NCBI RefSeq assembly: GCF_000243415.2
Contig: NZ_KI912270.1
Location: 5,971,837 to 6,035,836 of the forward strand
Reading direction: 5' to 3'
Source: Mycolicibacterium tusciae JS617
Lineage (GTDB): Bacteria > Actinomycetota > Actinomycetes > Mycobacteriales > Mycobacteriaceae
Length of the DNA stretch: 64,000 bases
In this document: one piece after another, positions 1 through 8,789 of the stretch
Position numbering within the stretch: position 1 is the first letter of the stretch
Layout of the letters: each line of letters begins with the position of its first letter
The notes under the pieces: model-generated
The model's input: only the letters and a program-made list of their open reading frames with translations
The model's database searches: none
Told to the model about the DNA's origin: nothing
Program-made: the position numbers and the translations under genes

Positions 1-81
1 GTGTTGCGCGGCTTCGGCCGCGTCCATTCCACCCTGACGGTCGGAGCTCACGGGCCCGGACCGACGAGAGGTTCACGATGA
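1..81 (+). CDS. 3' end of an upstream gene of the polysaccharide operon (partial)
   Basis: Frame 1 is open from the window edge to a TGA at 79-81, giving about 26 C-terminal residues that include GFGRVHSTLTVG. The stop overlaps the ATG of the next gene in an ATGA arrangement. Several later junctions of this operon have the same form, which is the main reason to believe this is the tail of another operon gene. Too little is visible to assign a family. Confidence 0.4.
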   Translation: MLRGFGRVHSTLTVGAHGPGPTRGSR

Positions 82-1019
82 CAGTCACCGCCTCCGGGCG
101 TGCACTCACCATGTCCGTGGTGATCTGCGCCTACACGCTGGACCGATGGGACGACGTGCTCGCCGCCGTCAGGTCGGTGGCGACCCAGACGGCGCCCGCT
201 GAAGAGATCGTGGTCGTCATCGACTACAACCCCGACCTCTACGAGCGGTTGCGGGCCACTCTGCCCGCTGTGACGGTTGTCGAAAACCGGTACGAGAAAG
301 GGCTTTCCGGCGGTAAGAACACCGGAGTCGAGGTGACGACCGGCGACGTGGTGGTCTTCCTGGACGACGATGCGGTGGCCCACCCCGATTGGCTGGTGCA
401 CCTGCGCGACGCCTACACGAAGGACAGCGTCGTCGGTGTCGGCGGAACCACCCTCCCGCTGTGGGACACGACCCGGCCTCGATGGTTCCCGGAGGAGTTC
501 GACTGGGTTCTGGGCTGCACGTTCACCGGTAGGAATCCCGGGCCGGTCCGAAACCTGCTCGGCGGCAACGCCTCATTCCGCCGCGAGGTGTTCTCGGTGG
601 CGGGTGGTTTCCCGGCCGACATCGGCCGTACGTCGGCGGACAGTCGACCCCTCGGGTGCGAAGAGACGGAGTTCTGCATCCGGGTGAACCAGCATCGGCC
701 CGACTGGACGTTCGTCTTCGAACCTCGGGCGGTGATCTGGCACCGGGTACCGGAAGTGCGGGCGCGGTTCTCCTACTTCCGCTCTCGATGCTTCGCCGAA
801 GGGTTGTCGAAGGCGGCCGTGACGCGCAGCGTCGGCGTCAGCGACGGACTCGCGGCGGAGCGCAGTTACACCGCCCGCATCCTGACCCGCGGCGTGGCGA
901 AGGGGTTCGGCGAGGCACTGCGAGGAGACCCCGCCGGTATCGAACGCTCCTACGCCATCTCGGTCGGGCTGCTCACCACCGCGGCGGGCTACGCGCGCGG
1001 CGTGCGGGGTGCGCGATGA
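78..1019 (+). CDS. Family 2 glycosyltransferase
   Basis: This 313-aa protein has the GT-A fold signature of inverting GT2 enzymes, which transfer sugars from nucleotide donors on the cytoplasmic face of the membrane. Visible are the N-terminal strand MSVVICAYT, the KGLSGGKNTG nucleotide-binding stretch (about 74-83), the metal-binding DDD at 96-98, and a GCEETEF segment near 190 that fits the catalytic base region. The ATG at 78 has a GAGAGG-type ribosome site just upstream. It is the first complete gene of an operon with a deacetylase, flippase and polymerase-like protein, so it probably builds a lipid-linked surface glycan. Donor and acceptor cannot be told from sequence. Confidence 0.85.
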   Translation: MTVTASGRALTMSVVICAYTLDRWDDVLAAVRSVATQTAPAEEIVVVIDYNPDLYERLRATLPAVTVVENRYEKGLSGGKNTGVEVTTGDVVVFLDDDAVAHPDWLVHLRDAYTKDSVVGVGGTTLPLWDTTRPRWFPEEFDWVLGCTFTGRNPGPVRNLLGGNASFRREVFSVAGGFPADIGRTSADSRPLGCEETEFCIRVNQHRPDWTFVFEPRAVIWHRVPEVRARFSYFRSRCFAEGLSKAAVTRSVGVSDGLAAERSYTARILTRGVAKGFGEALRGDPAGIERSYAISVGLLTTAAGYARGVRGAR

Positions 1020-1825
1020 CCGCATCTCTCCCGACGGCCGGGTCACTCCCGATTCTCATGTACCACTCCGTCGCCCAGCACCCACCGGCCGCGACGCGGG
1101 GATTGTCCGTCACCCCGGGTGCATTCGAAGAGCAGGTCGCCCATCTGGCGACCAACGGCTACACCGGACTCACGTTCTCCGACCTCGCCGACGCGTTCCG
1201 GACCGGTGCACAACTGCCGGAACGCTCGGTGGTGCTGACGTTCGACGACGGCTACGCCGATTTCGCCCGCGAGGCCTGGCCCGTGCTTCGCCGCCACAAG
1301 TTTCCGGCGACGGTGTTCGTCACCACCGGCTGGGTAGCGGACGCCGGCGCGAACGCCGCAGGCGCACCGCTCGATCACATGCTGAGCTGGGCACAGATCT
1401 CCGAGCTCTCGGCCGCGGGTATTGAGATGGCCGCGCACAGCCACAGCCATCCCGAACTCGATCAACTCGGCGATGCCGCGCTGCGCGAGGAACTAGGGCA
1501 CAGCCGGGCACTGCTCGAGGACGCCATCGGCGCCCCGGTCCGAGCCCTGGCTTATCCGTTCGGCTACTCGAGCACGCGGGTACGGCTGGCCGCGCGATCG
1601 GTCGGCTACCAATTCGCCGCGTCGGTGCGGAACCTCCGTGCGACCCCGTCCGGAGACCTGTTCACACTCCCTCGGCTGACCATCCGGCGGTCGACCGACG
1701 TTGCGACGTTCGCCGCCATCGTGATGGGAGCCGACGTGTTCCGTCGAGACCGCCTGCTGACGGCCGGCTATGCCTGTGTCCGCGGTGCCAGACGTGCGGC
1801 GAAGCAGGTGCTCGGCGGTGCCTGA
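1016..1825 (+). CDS. Polysaccharide deacetylase (CE4/NodB family)
   Basis: The 269-aa product has the carbohydrate esterase 4 motifs in order: MYHSV near the N-terminus, motif 1 TFDDGY at 75-80 (catalytic base and metal Asp), motif 2 HSHSHPEL at 141-148 (metal His pair), then LAYPFGYSS. Such enzymes remove N- or O-acetyl groups from glycans. The start is the ATG at 1016, overlapping the glycosyltransferase stop (ATGA). A longer upstream reading frame exists but only overlaps the previous gene. No clear signal peptide is seen, so it may act in the cytoplasm on lipid-linked intermediates or be exported by another route. The substrate is presumably the glycan made by this operon. Confidence 0.85.
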   Translation: MTASLPTAGSLPILMYHSVAQHPPAATRGLSVTPGAFEEQVAHLATNGYTGLTFSDLADAFRTGAQLPERSVVLTFDDGYADFAREAWPVLRRHKFPATVFVTTGWVADAGANAAGAPLDHMLSWAQISELSAAGIEMAAHSHSHPELDQLGDAALREELGHSRALLEDAIGAPVRALAYPFGYSSTRVRLAARSVGYQFAASVRNLRATPSGDLFTLPRLTIRRSTDVATFAAIVMGADVFRRDRLLTAGYACVRGARRAAKQVLGGA

Positions 1826-3197
1826 GCTGGTGAAGCAGGCCCCAAACCATCGAATAGCGATGACAGGACGCGGGGGTGAGCATTTCTATCGCAACGCCTA
1901 TGCGCTGGTGCTCAACACGGGCATCTCGGGCGGTCTGGGGCTGGTGTTCTGGTTTCTCGCGGCGCGGTATTACTCCGATCCCGACGTCGGGCGCGGATCA
2001 GCGGCTATCTCGGCGCTGATGATGCTGGCGGGCCTGGTTGCGGTCAACGCCGCAGGCACCCTGAACCGGTTCATTCCCAAGGCAGGACGGCATACGTTTG
2101 CCGTCGTCGCATGGGCACACGTCCTCACGGCTGGGATCATCGCGCTGTTTGCGATGGCCTTCCTCGGCACGCTCGATTGGTGGGGGCCGACCTTCGATCT
2201 GCTGCGCAGCCGCGACATGTGGGTGTGGTTCTGCATCGCCGCGGTAGCCGTCAGCGTGATTACCATTCAGGAGAACGTGTTGACCGCCCTGCGGGCGTCG
2301 GTGTGGGTGCCTGCCGCCAATCTAATATTCGGCGTCGGCAAGGTCGTCCTGCTGGTGATGCTCGCCGCCACCTTCCCCAAATCCGGGGTGTTCTTCTCTT
2401 GGGCCCTTCCCATGGTCGTCGTGATGTTCCCGCTGACGCTTCTCATCTTCGGCCGCCTGGTACCGCGCCACGTGCGGACATTCGTGCAAACGAGCTACGT
2501 GAGCCGCGCGGAGATCGGGAGGTTCTTCGCCGCCGACTTCTCAGGCGCCCTATTTCTTTTCGGGACGATATTCCTGGTTCCGGTCCTCGTCGCCACCCGG
2601 GTTGAGCCCCATACCTATGCATATTTCTACGTGGCCTGGTCGCTGGCCGGGGTGATGAGCGTCGTTGGCAACAACATGGCGACCTCGTTGGCGGTGGAGG
2701 GTATGTACGACGCTCCGCGACTGGCCGAGAATTGCCGTTCGGCGCTGAGCCGGGGTCTGTTTTTGCTCCTCGTCGGGGCGGTCGCAATCAGCCTCGCGGC
2801 CCCGTACGGACTCGGACTGCTCGGTGCCGGGTACGGGGACGCGGTACCGCTTCTGCAACTGCTCGTGTTCGCCACGTTGCCGCGAGGAATCGTCGACATC
2901 TACCTTGGCGTGCTGCGGGCACGCGGGGAAGGCGTGCGGATCGCCCGGCTGCAATCCCTACGAGGAGTGCTCGTCTTGAGCTTGGTCGTCGTGATCCTGT
3001 ACTTCGACCATGAGCCGTTCGGAATCCACACCATCACCGCGGTCGGGGTGGCTGTGCTGCTCGGCCAGCTCATCGCGATGCTGGTTGCCCTGCCCGGGCT
3101 GGCGCAACTTCTGGGATGGCGCCGCTGCCATGAGGTCATGGCCGAGGTGCCGACCACCTCGTCCGAACAGATCACGGTCCTGGCAGCTCGCCGATGA
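1818..3197 (+). CDS. Polysaccharide/lipid-linked oligosaccharide flippase-like membrane protein
   Basis: A polytopic protein with about 12 predicted membrane segments, resembling Wzx/MATE-like oligosaccharide exporters (MOP superfamily). An early segment NTGISGGLGLVFWFLAARYY precedes a GRGSAAISALMM helix. Two starts are possible: GTG at 1818, overlapping the deacetylase stop (459 aa), or ATG at 1860 (445 aa). The GTG is kept because the operon is overlapping throughout. By context it would move a lipid-linked saccharide across the plasma membrane for the glycosyltransferase upstream. The assignment rests on topology and neighbourhood, since this family has no short catalytic motif. Confidence 0.7.
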   Translation: MPELVKQAPNHRIAMTGRGGEHFYRNAYALVLNTGISGGLGLVFWFLAARYYSDPDVGRGSAAISALMMLAGLVAVNAAGTLNRFIPKAGRHTFAVVAWAHVLTAGIIALFAMAFLGTLDWWGPTFDLLRSRDMWVWFCIAAVAVSVITIQENVLTALRASVWVPAANLIFGVGKVVLLVMLAATFPKSGVFFSWALPMVVVMFPLTLLIFGRLVPRHVRTFVQTSYVSRAEIGRFFAADFSGALFLFGTIFLVPVLVATRVEPHTYAYFYVAWSLAGVMSVVGNNMATSLAVEGMYDAPRLAENCRSALSRGLFLLLVGAVAISLAAPYGLGLLGAGYGDAVPLLQLLVFATLPRGIVDIYLGVLRARGEGVRIARLQSLRGVLVLSLVVVILYFDHEPFGIHTITAVGVAVLLGQLIAMLVALPGLAQLLGWRRCHEVMAEVPTTSSEQITVLAARR

Positions 3198-5488
3198 CCG
3201 CCACACTCCTCGATCGGCCAGAGGTCGATCTGGCCCCAGTCGCGCCGCGCGCCGTTCCCCGCCGTGGCGGAAGACACCGGTTCGGAGAGCCGGAGGCACT
3301 GTTCGTTGCACCCGAGCTCGAGAAGATCGGCGGACGGCACCGGTTGCCCGACGCGACGACGCCGCATGTTGCACCCGAGGTGGATCTGGTCCCGGCTGCG
3401 CAGCTGCGGGCGTCCGGTTCCGGCGGGCGCCACCGGGCCCCCCGGTCTCCGCGCGGCCATCTCGTCGCCGTGGCGACCTTGTGCCTACTGACCGTGGGTG
3501 CAGTGGCGTTGTGCGCGGCGCAGCTGGACACTGTCGATCTCGCCGTCATGAACGGCCTCGGTCTGATCTCAGTGTTGCCGGTCTCGATGTTCTGCGGCCT
3601 CGTGCTGCTCAACGTCGGTTTCATCGGCGCGCTTTCCCTTCAGCGCCGCTACTCTTGGCTGCTCGGCATCCAACTGGTGCTCCTCGTCCTGATGCTGCAC
3701 GGCATCACGACCGTGCTCGAATCGCAGCCTCGCTTTCCCATCAGCTGGATCCACGCAGGCTTCGTCGAGTTCATCGATCGCACCGGAACCACGGTCCCGG
3801 GACTGGACGCCCGGTGGTCCTGGCCGGGCTTCTTCGCGCTCGCGGCTTCCCTGGCGGGTTCAGGCGATCGAGAGGCGCTGACCCCCATCCTCACCTTGAC
3901 GCCGACCGTGACCAATCTGCTGTACCTGGTCGCGTTCGGGCTGCTGCTGAGCGCACTGAAGATGTCCTGGCAGGCGAAGTGGCTGGCCGCATGGCTCTTC
4001 TGCATGCTCAACTGGATAGGGCAGGACTACTTCTCTCCGCAGGGCTGGACGTTTCTGCTCTATCTGCTCTTCGTCGGTCTGCTGGTCAAGTGGTTCCGCA
4101 CACCCGACGGTGCGCCGAAAGCCACTCCGCGCCGGAGAGTCGCCGGTGCGGGGCGCCTGTGGCGGCGGGTGTGGGGCGACCCGACTTCGGGCGAGGAGCC
4201 GTCGGGTAGTACCCAGCCCGCCGAGCGCATTGTGCTGCTCGCGGTCATCGTGGGTCTGTTCGCCGCGGCCACCGTCAGCCACCAGCTGACTCCGTTCGCC
4301 ATGGTGTTGAGTGCGGCCGGGCTGATCCTGGCGCGGCGGTGCACGCTGACCGGGCTCCCGGTGCTGCTCGGCGTGATCCTTTTGGGCTGGATCAGCTACA
4401 TGACGTACCCCTACTGGTCGGGTCATCTCGGGGTGATCCTGGGCAGCGTCGGGGATGTCAACGGAACGGTGTCGGCCAACGTCGTCGTCCGGACGTCGCA
4501 CAGCAGTGAGGAGCACCAGCTGGTCCTCTACGCCCGGATTGCCACCACACTGCTGATCTTTGTGATGGCGGTCGTGGGGCTTGCTCGCCGGAGGCGTCGC
4601 CGGATCGAGGACCGCGTGATTCTGGTCCTGATCGTTGTCCCCGTACTGCTCGTGCTCCTGCAGAGCTATGGGGGCGAAATCGCGATGCGCGTCTATCTGT
4701 TCTCGCTCGCGCCTGCCTGCGTGCTGGCGGCGTTGGCGTTCTTCCCGCACCCGAGCGCGCGACCATCGACGCTTGCCCGCGCCTCCGCAGCCGTCTGCAC
4801 GCTTGTTCTGTTGTTCTCGTTCTTCCTCACCCGCTACGGCAATGAGCAGTTCGAGCAGATGACCGACGGCGCCGTCTCGACCGTGGAATCCATCTACGGT
4901 CAGATTCCCGCCGGCGGACATTTCCTCTTCGTCAGCGGTCCGCCCACCCGCGGCGACACCCCGTTCATGCCACTGGGGTACCGCGACGTGGAAAAGGTGG
5001 GCCACACCAATACCGAGGCGCCCGGCGACCCTTCCGATGTCTCGGAGGTTCTCGCGGCGCTGCGGGAGGAAGGGCCGGGCACTTACCTGATCACCACCAA
5101 GACCCAGGAGGACTACCTCAGCTTCGGGGAGGGTTTCGCGGTGGATTGGGGACAACGATTCCGGCGCGCGCTGGCAGCAGCCCCGGGAATCCAGATTGTT
5201 GCCGACAACCCCGATGCCACCGTCTACACCTTCGACCGCGGGCCGTCGACCGCGTTGGAAAGCTACACGCCACCGGCTACCGGAAATGAGGTGGGCAAGA
5301 CCCTTTGGACCCCAATCGGCCTGGTCTTCTTGATCCTGTTGATTGGTGTCCTCGGCGTGCGGGAGGCACTGCACGCGCACCTTGGGCCCAACGCGGGCAG
5401 GCGGCTCCGCCCACTGACCATCGCAGCGGTTCCGCTGCTGATCGGTTTCGTGGTGGTCGTCGGTGAGCGATTCGTGTCGGTGATCTGA
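3194..5488 (+). CDS. Large polytopic membrane protein, possible polysaccharide polymerase or glycosyltransferase
   Basis: The 764-aa protein starts at an ATG overlapping the flippase stop (ATGA). The first ~90 residues are polar and Arg-rich and carry three copies of GGRHR (25-29, 46-50, 77-81). About ten hydrophobic helices follow (from roughly 90 to 540), then a soluble segment (about 545-690) and two C-terminal helices. The shape is that of Wzy/O-antigen-ligase or GT-C type proteins, but no diagnostic catalytic motif was recognised, so the role is inferred from the operon. The soluble segment probably faces the outside if the GGRHR tail is cytoplasmic. The next gene begins within its stop (TGATG). 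Confidence 0.6.
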   Translation: MTATLLDRPEVDLAPVAPRAVPRRGGRHRFGEPEALFVAPELEKIGGRHRLPDATTPHVAPEVDLVPAAQLRASGSGGRHRAPRSPRGHLVAVATLCLLTVGAVALCAAQLDTVDLAVMNGLGLISVLPVSMFCGLVLLNVGFIGALSLQRRYSWLLGIQLVLLVLMLHGITTVLESQPRFPISWIHAGFVEFIDRTGTTVPGLDARWSWPGFFALAASLAGSGDREALTPILTLTPTVTNLLYLVAFGLLLSALKMSWQAKWLAAWLFCMLNWIGQDYFSPQGWTFLLYLLFVGLLVKWFRTPDGAPKATPRRRVAGAGRLWRRVWGDPTSGEEPSGSTQPAERIVLLAVIVGLFAAATVSHQLTPFAMVLSAAGLILARRCTLTGLPVLLGVILLGWISYMTYPYWSGHLGVILGSVGDVNGTVSANVVVRTSHSSEEHQLVLYARIATTLLIFVMAVVGLARRRRRRIEDRVILVLIVVPVLLVLLQSYGGEIAMRVYLFSLAPACVLAALAFFPHPSARPSTLARASAAVCTLVLLFSFFLTRYGNEQFEQMTDGAVSTVESIYGQIPAGGHFLFVSGPPTRGDTPFMPLGYRDVEKVGHTNTEAPGDPSDVSEVLAALREEGPGTYLITTKTQEDYLSFGEGFAVDWGQRFRRALAAAPGIQIVADNPDATVYTFDRGPSTALESYTPPATGNEVGKTLWTPIGLVFLILLIGVLGVREALHAHLGPNAGRRLRPLTIAAVPLLIGFVVVVGERFVSVI

Positions 5489-6732
5489 TGAGGCATCAAC
5501 TGGACGTCGACCGCTCGGTGCCGGCGCTCGTCGTCAAGGTCGGCCAGTACTCCTGGCATCACGGGAGTGTCGGAGCGATCCGCAGCCTCGGCCGTCTGGG
5601 TATTCCGGTGTACGCCGTCACCGAGGATCGATGGACGCCGGCGGCGGCGTCGCGCTATCTGCGGGACCGTTTCGTGTGGCGCACGACCGGGCTCGAGGAC
5701 CCCGCCTGGCTGATTGAGGGGCTCCTCGATATCGGGCGGCGCATCGGCCGGCCGACGGTGTTGGTCCCAACCGATGACGAGATCGCGGTGCTCATCGCTG
5801 AACATGCCGACGACCTGCGCGGTGCGTTTCTCTTTCCGGACGTCGAGCCGACGTTGCCGCGCCGCCTCGCGAGCAAGCGCGGCCTAGCCGAGCTGTGCAC
5901 CGAACATGGAGTTCCGACCCCATGGGCGGCATTTCCCACGACCACCGACGAGCTCGACAGGGTCGCGTCAGAAGCCGCGTTCCCGTTGGTGGTGAAGAAC
6001 CTGGAGGCGTTCGAGCGGCATCGGGCGCGAGCCGTGGCCGGTACCACCGTGGTCAGAAACGCCACCGAGCTGCGCGCCCTCGCCCGTCCGTGGGGCAGGG
6101 AGTTCAGTGTGGTCCTGCAGGACTATGTCCCCCGCGGAGACGCCGAAGATTGGATCGTCAACGCGTACTGCGACGCGTCGACAACTTGCCGGGTGCAATT
6201 CACCGGGGTCAAGGTGCGGTCGTTTCCGCCGCACGTCGGGATGACCTCGTCGGCCTGCGCACTGCCCAACCCCGCGCTCGTCGAGATGACCGCGCATTTC
6301 GTGAAACGCGTCGGCTACCGGGGTGCCGCCGATCTCGACTGGCGCTACGACCCGCGCGACGGTCAGTACAAGCTGCTCGACTTCAACCCCAGGGTGGGCG
6401 CCCAGTTCCGCGTGTTCGAGACCGACGAGGGCATCGACGTCGTGCGCGCGCTGCACATGGATCTCACCGGCCGCGACATTCCTCCCGCCGACCAGGTCGA
6501 CGGGCGCCGCCTGGTCATCGAGAACTTCGACGTGCCTGCGATGCTCGCCTACCGCGTCAAGGGCTACCCCACGCCGCAGGCAGCCGCCACTGCAAACACC
6601 GTCGAGCTGGCATGGCTGGCCAGAGACGACCTCAAACCGTTCTTCGTGATGCTTGCGCGGTTCATCCCGCAAGCCGCTAAAGGGCTTCTGCAGCTGTGGT
6701 TCGCCCGCCGCCGATCAAGGCCCCGTCCATGA
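5488..6732 (+). CDS. ATP-grasp domain ligase (carboxylate-amine ligase-like)
   Basis: The 414-aa protein begins with a pre-ATP-grasp fold (PALVVKVGQYSWHHGSVGA) and continues with an ATP-grasp core. Visible are LVVKNLEAF (ATP-binding Lys strand), ADLDWRYD, and LLDFNPRVG, where Asp and Asn would bind Mg. ATP-grasp enzymes join a carboxylate, activated as acyl phosphate, to an amine or thiol. In an envelope glycan operon this suggests amino-acid or amide decoration of a uronic-acid or lipid carrier group, but the substrate is unknown. It is translationally coupled on both sides (TGATG at 5486, ATGA at 6729). Confidence 0.75.
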   Translation: MRHQLDVDRSVPALVVKVGQYSWHHGSVGAIRSLGRLGIPVYAVTEDRWTPAAASRYLRDRFVWRTTGLEDPAWLIEGLLDIGRRIGRPTVLVPTDDEIAVLIAEHADDLRGAFLFPDVEPTLPRRLASKRGLAELCTEHGVPTPWAAFPTTTDELDRVASEAAFPLVVKNLEAFERHRARAVAGTTVVRNATELRALARPWGREFSVVLQDYVPRGDAEDWIVNAYCDASTTCRVQFTGVKVRSFPPHVGMTSSACALPNPALVEMTAHFVKRVGYRGAADLDWRYDPRDGQYKLLDFNPRVGAQFRVFETDEGIDVVRALHMDLTGRDIPPADQVDGRRLVIENFDVPAMLAYRVKGYPTPQAAATANTVELAWLARDDLKPFFVMLARFIPQAAKGLLQLWFARRRSRPRP

Positions 6733-8060
6733 AGAAGCGGTGGGGCGTCGCCTTGGTCGCGCTAGCCGCGGTACTCGTGATGTGCGTGACGCTGGCCGCG
6801 TCCCTTCCGGGTGTCACTCGCGATGGTGAAACCGCATGGCCGGGTTGGGGATTCACCCACACTCAGTACAGCGCCGACGACGGCGAGCCCGAGGCGGTGG
6901 CCACCATCGCTGACGCGTTGAAGGCATCACCGCCCATGGTGCAGGCCCAGCACATCATGGGCTGGGGAGTGGACAACCCCGAGCCCGAGCCGGGGCATTT
7001 CAACTTCGGTGACCTCGACCTTCGCATGGATTTCATCCAGCGCACCGGCGGGATTCCGGTGATCGTGCTGTGCTGTGCTCCGGACTGGATGAAGGGCGGT
7101 GAATCCGGGGCGACCGATTGGGACAACCTCGAGGGTGCGCCGCTGCCCGAACACTTCGACGACTTCGCCGCGCTGAGTGCGAAAGTGGCCGAGCGCTACC
7201 CGTTCGTTCGGCATTTCGTTGTGTGGAATGAGTTCAAGGGATTTTTCGACGACGACCGCAAGCGTTGGCGCGCTGAGGAATACACGGACCTTTACAACAA
7301 GGTCTACGACGCGGTGAAAGCGGTCAATCCAGAAAACAAGGTCGGCGGGCCGTACCTCGACTTCACCAGTTTGTCGCCGGATAACCCCGACGCCACCAAT
7401 CCGGTGCGTGGTTCCTGGGGTGCGCTGGACAGACGGGTCCTCGACGCGTTCGCCCACTGGAACCAGCACAAGGAGGGCGCCGACTTCGTCGTCGTCGACG
7501 GGCACGCCACCACGAGTACGGGTGCCGTGAATGAGTTTGCAGCACTGGAAGAATTCGGTGCCGTGGGTGCGTGGCTGCGAAAGCAGACCGACCTGCCGAT
7601 CTGGTGGTCCGAGTGGTACGTCGACCCGGCCTCCCTCGAGTTTTCGCCGGAACACCAAGTTGCGCTGCGGGTCGCCGCGATGATCGAACTCGCGAGCACT
7701 GGGGCGCAGACCGTCTTCTACTGGAACCCGCGCCCGAAGGGGCCAGACTGTGCGATCTGCCTGTGGACCGACACCTGGGCGCCCGAGGGAGGGCGACCGC
7801 TGCCCTTTCTCACCGATGTCATCGACCGTTTCGTCCGCTCGTTTCCGCCGGACGTCGAGCGACGGAAGGTGCCCGCTGCCGATGGGCTGGTCGCCATGGA
7901 GTCGGGGCGGACGCTGCTGATCGTCAACACCACCGATGCGCCGATCAGGGCGACAGTTCACCGCCAGCAGGTCGACTTGTTGCCGTATGAGGTCAAGTGG
8001 GCGACGCTGCCGCAGTGGGTCGTCGTACTCGATTGGGTTGAAGAAACCCTCCCCGGATAG
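6729..8060 (+). CDS. Secreted glycoside hydrolase of clan GH-A (GH39-like)
   Basis: The start is the ATG at 6729 overlapping the previous stop; it is followed by a signal peptide or N-anchor (KKRWGV then a hydrophobic run to about residue 25). The 443-aa protein has clan GH-A features: VVWNEFKG with the acid/base Glu at about 168 after Asn, and WWSEWYVDP with a candidate nucleophile Glu at about 295. The overall pattern recalls beta-xylosidase/GH39 proteins. As the last gene of the operon it likely trims or releases the exported polysaccharide outside the membrane. The linkage cut cannot be deduced. Confidence 0.75.
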   Translation: MKKRWGVALVALAAVLVMCVTLAASLPGVTRDGETAWPGWGFTHTQYSADDGEPEAVATIADALKASPPMVQAQHIMGWGVDNPEPEPGHFNFGDLDLRMDFIQRTGGIPVIVLCCAPDWMKGGESGATDWDNLEGAPLPEHFDDFAALSAKVAERYPFVRHFVVWNEFKGFFDDDRKRWRAEEYTDLYNKVYDAVKAVNPENKVGGPYLDFTSLSPDNPDATNPVRGSWGALDRRVLDAFAHWNQHKEGADFVVVDGHATTSTGAVNEFAALEEFGAVGAWLRKQTDLPIWWSEWYVDPASLEFSPEHQVALRVAAMIELASTGAQTVFYWNPRPKGPDCAICLWTDTWAPEGGRPLPFLTDVIDRFVRSFPPDVERRKVPAADGLVAMESGRTLLIVNTTDAPIRATVHRQQVDLLPYEVKWATLPQWVVVLDWVEETLPG

Positions 8061-8147
8061 CGCGGCGGGGCCGACTACCCTTGGTACCGCTAACCAATTT
8101 CATGGGGGTTTGTGAGACGTGGTTGCGAACCGCATAGAGGTACTGGC

Positions 8148-8700
8148 GTGAGTTCTTCACCGCCACCCGATCAGCACGATTTCGACGAGGAAGACACCGG
8201 ACCGCAGCACTTGCCCGAACAGGCCAACTGGACGAGTCGGTTCGACGCACCGCTGACCATCAGCCCACGGCCGGCGCGCACATCACACAATCGGATCGTG
8301 GTGTTGAGTGCCGTCGCCGCTGTCGCCGCTGTCGTCGCAGTCGCAGCCGTCGGTGGCCTCGTGTTTTGGCTGATGCAGCGTCAGTCGTCTGACAGTCCGA
8401 GCCCGCCCGAGGCAGAGCCGACGATATCCGCGTCGCCACCTTCGCCATCCACGGGGAACGAATACGAGGCCAACCTGTTGAAACTTCTGCCCGCCGGGTA
8501 CCAGCCTGATTCGTGTCAACCGACGGCCGCGCCGAAAGATGCGTTAGCCCAAATGAATTGCAGCAGGAATGACGATCCCGGCGGTCCAATCTCGGCGACT
8601 TACACATTGGCCAGGGACAAGGCAGCGCTTGACACTGTCTTCAACGCCGGCATCAGGTCTGCGAATCGAGTCAACTGTCCGGGCAACATCCAGTCACCCG
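8148..8700 (+). pseudogene. 5' part of a membrane-anchored mycobacterial protein gene split by the mer element
   Basis: The GTG at 8148 has AGAGG seven bases upstream. The fragment encodes a polar N-terminus, one membrane helix (about residues 50-76, RIVVLSAVAAVAAVV), a Ser/Pro-rich linker and the first part of an extracellular domain with paired Cys (PDSC, MNC, VNC). Sense coding ends inside NIQSP at the CACCCG core at 8695-8700. The frame then runs about 23 codons into the element to a stop at 8771. The missing C-terminus (GPWRRNASPDK onward) lies in frame at 18656-18843. Joined at the core, the two give 244 aa. The extracellular domain type is common in mycobacteria, sometimes attached to Ser/Thr kinases; its function is unknown to me. 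Confidence 0.85.
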
Positions 8701-8723
8701 TTCTCTGCCCGACAGGCGTGTCG
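8695..8723. repeat. Left end of the mer element: core CACCCG plus inner inverted arm
   Basis: Core CACCCG at 8695-8700 is followed by TTCTCTGCCC (8701-8710) and an imperfect dyad CGACA-GGCG-TGTCG (8710-8723). The right end has the matching arms in inverted orientation. These are probably recombinase binding sites. Confidence 0.7.
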
Positions 8724-8789
8724 AAGACGTTTAGAGAGGTGCGGCGGCGAGGATGGGGGCAATGGTCGTGAGGTAGGAGGGGGCCGGGG

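Noticed and set aside
3860..5380. Long minus-strand open frame opposite the 764-aa membrane protein
   Set aside because: Composition is Gln/His/Arg-rich without any fold signal, as expected for the antisense of a hydrophobic high-GC gene.
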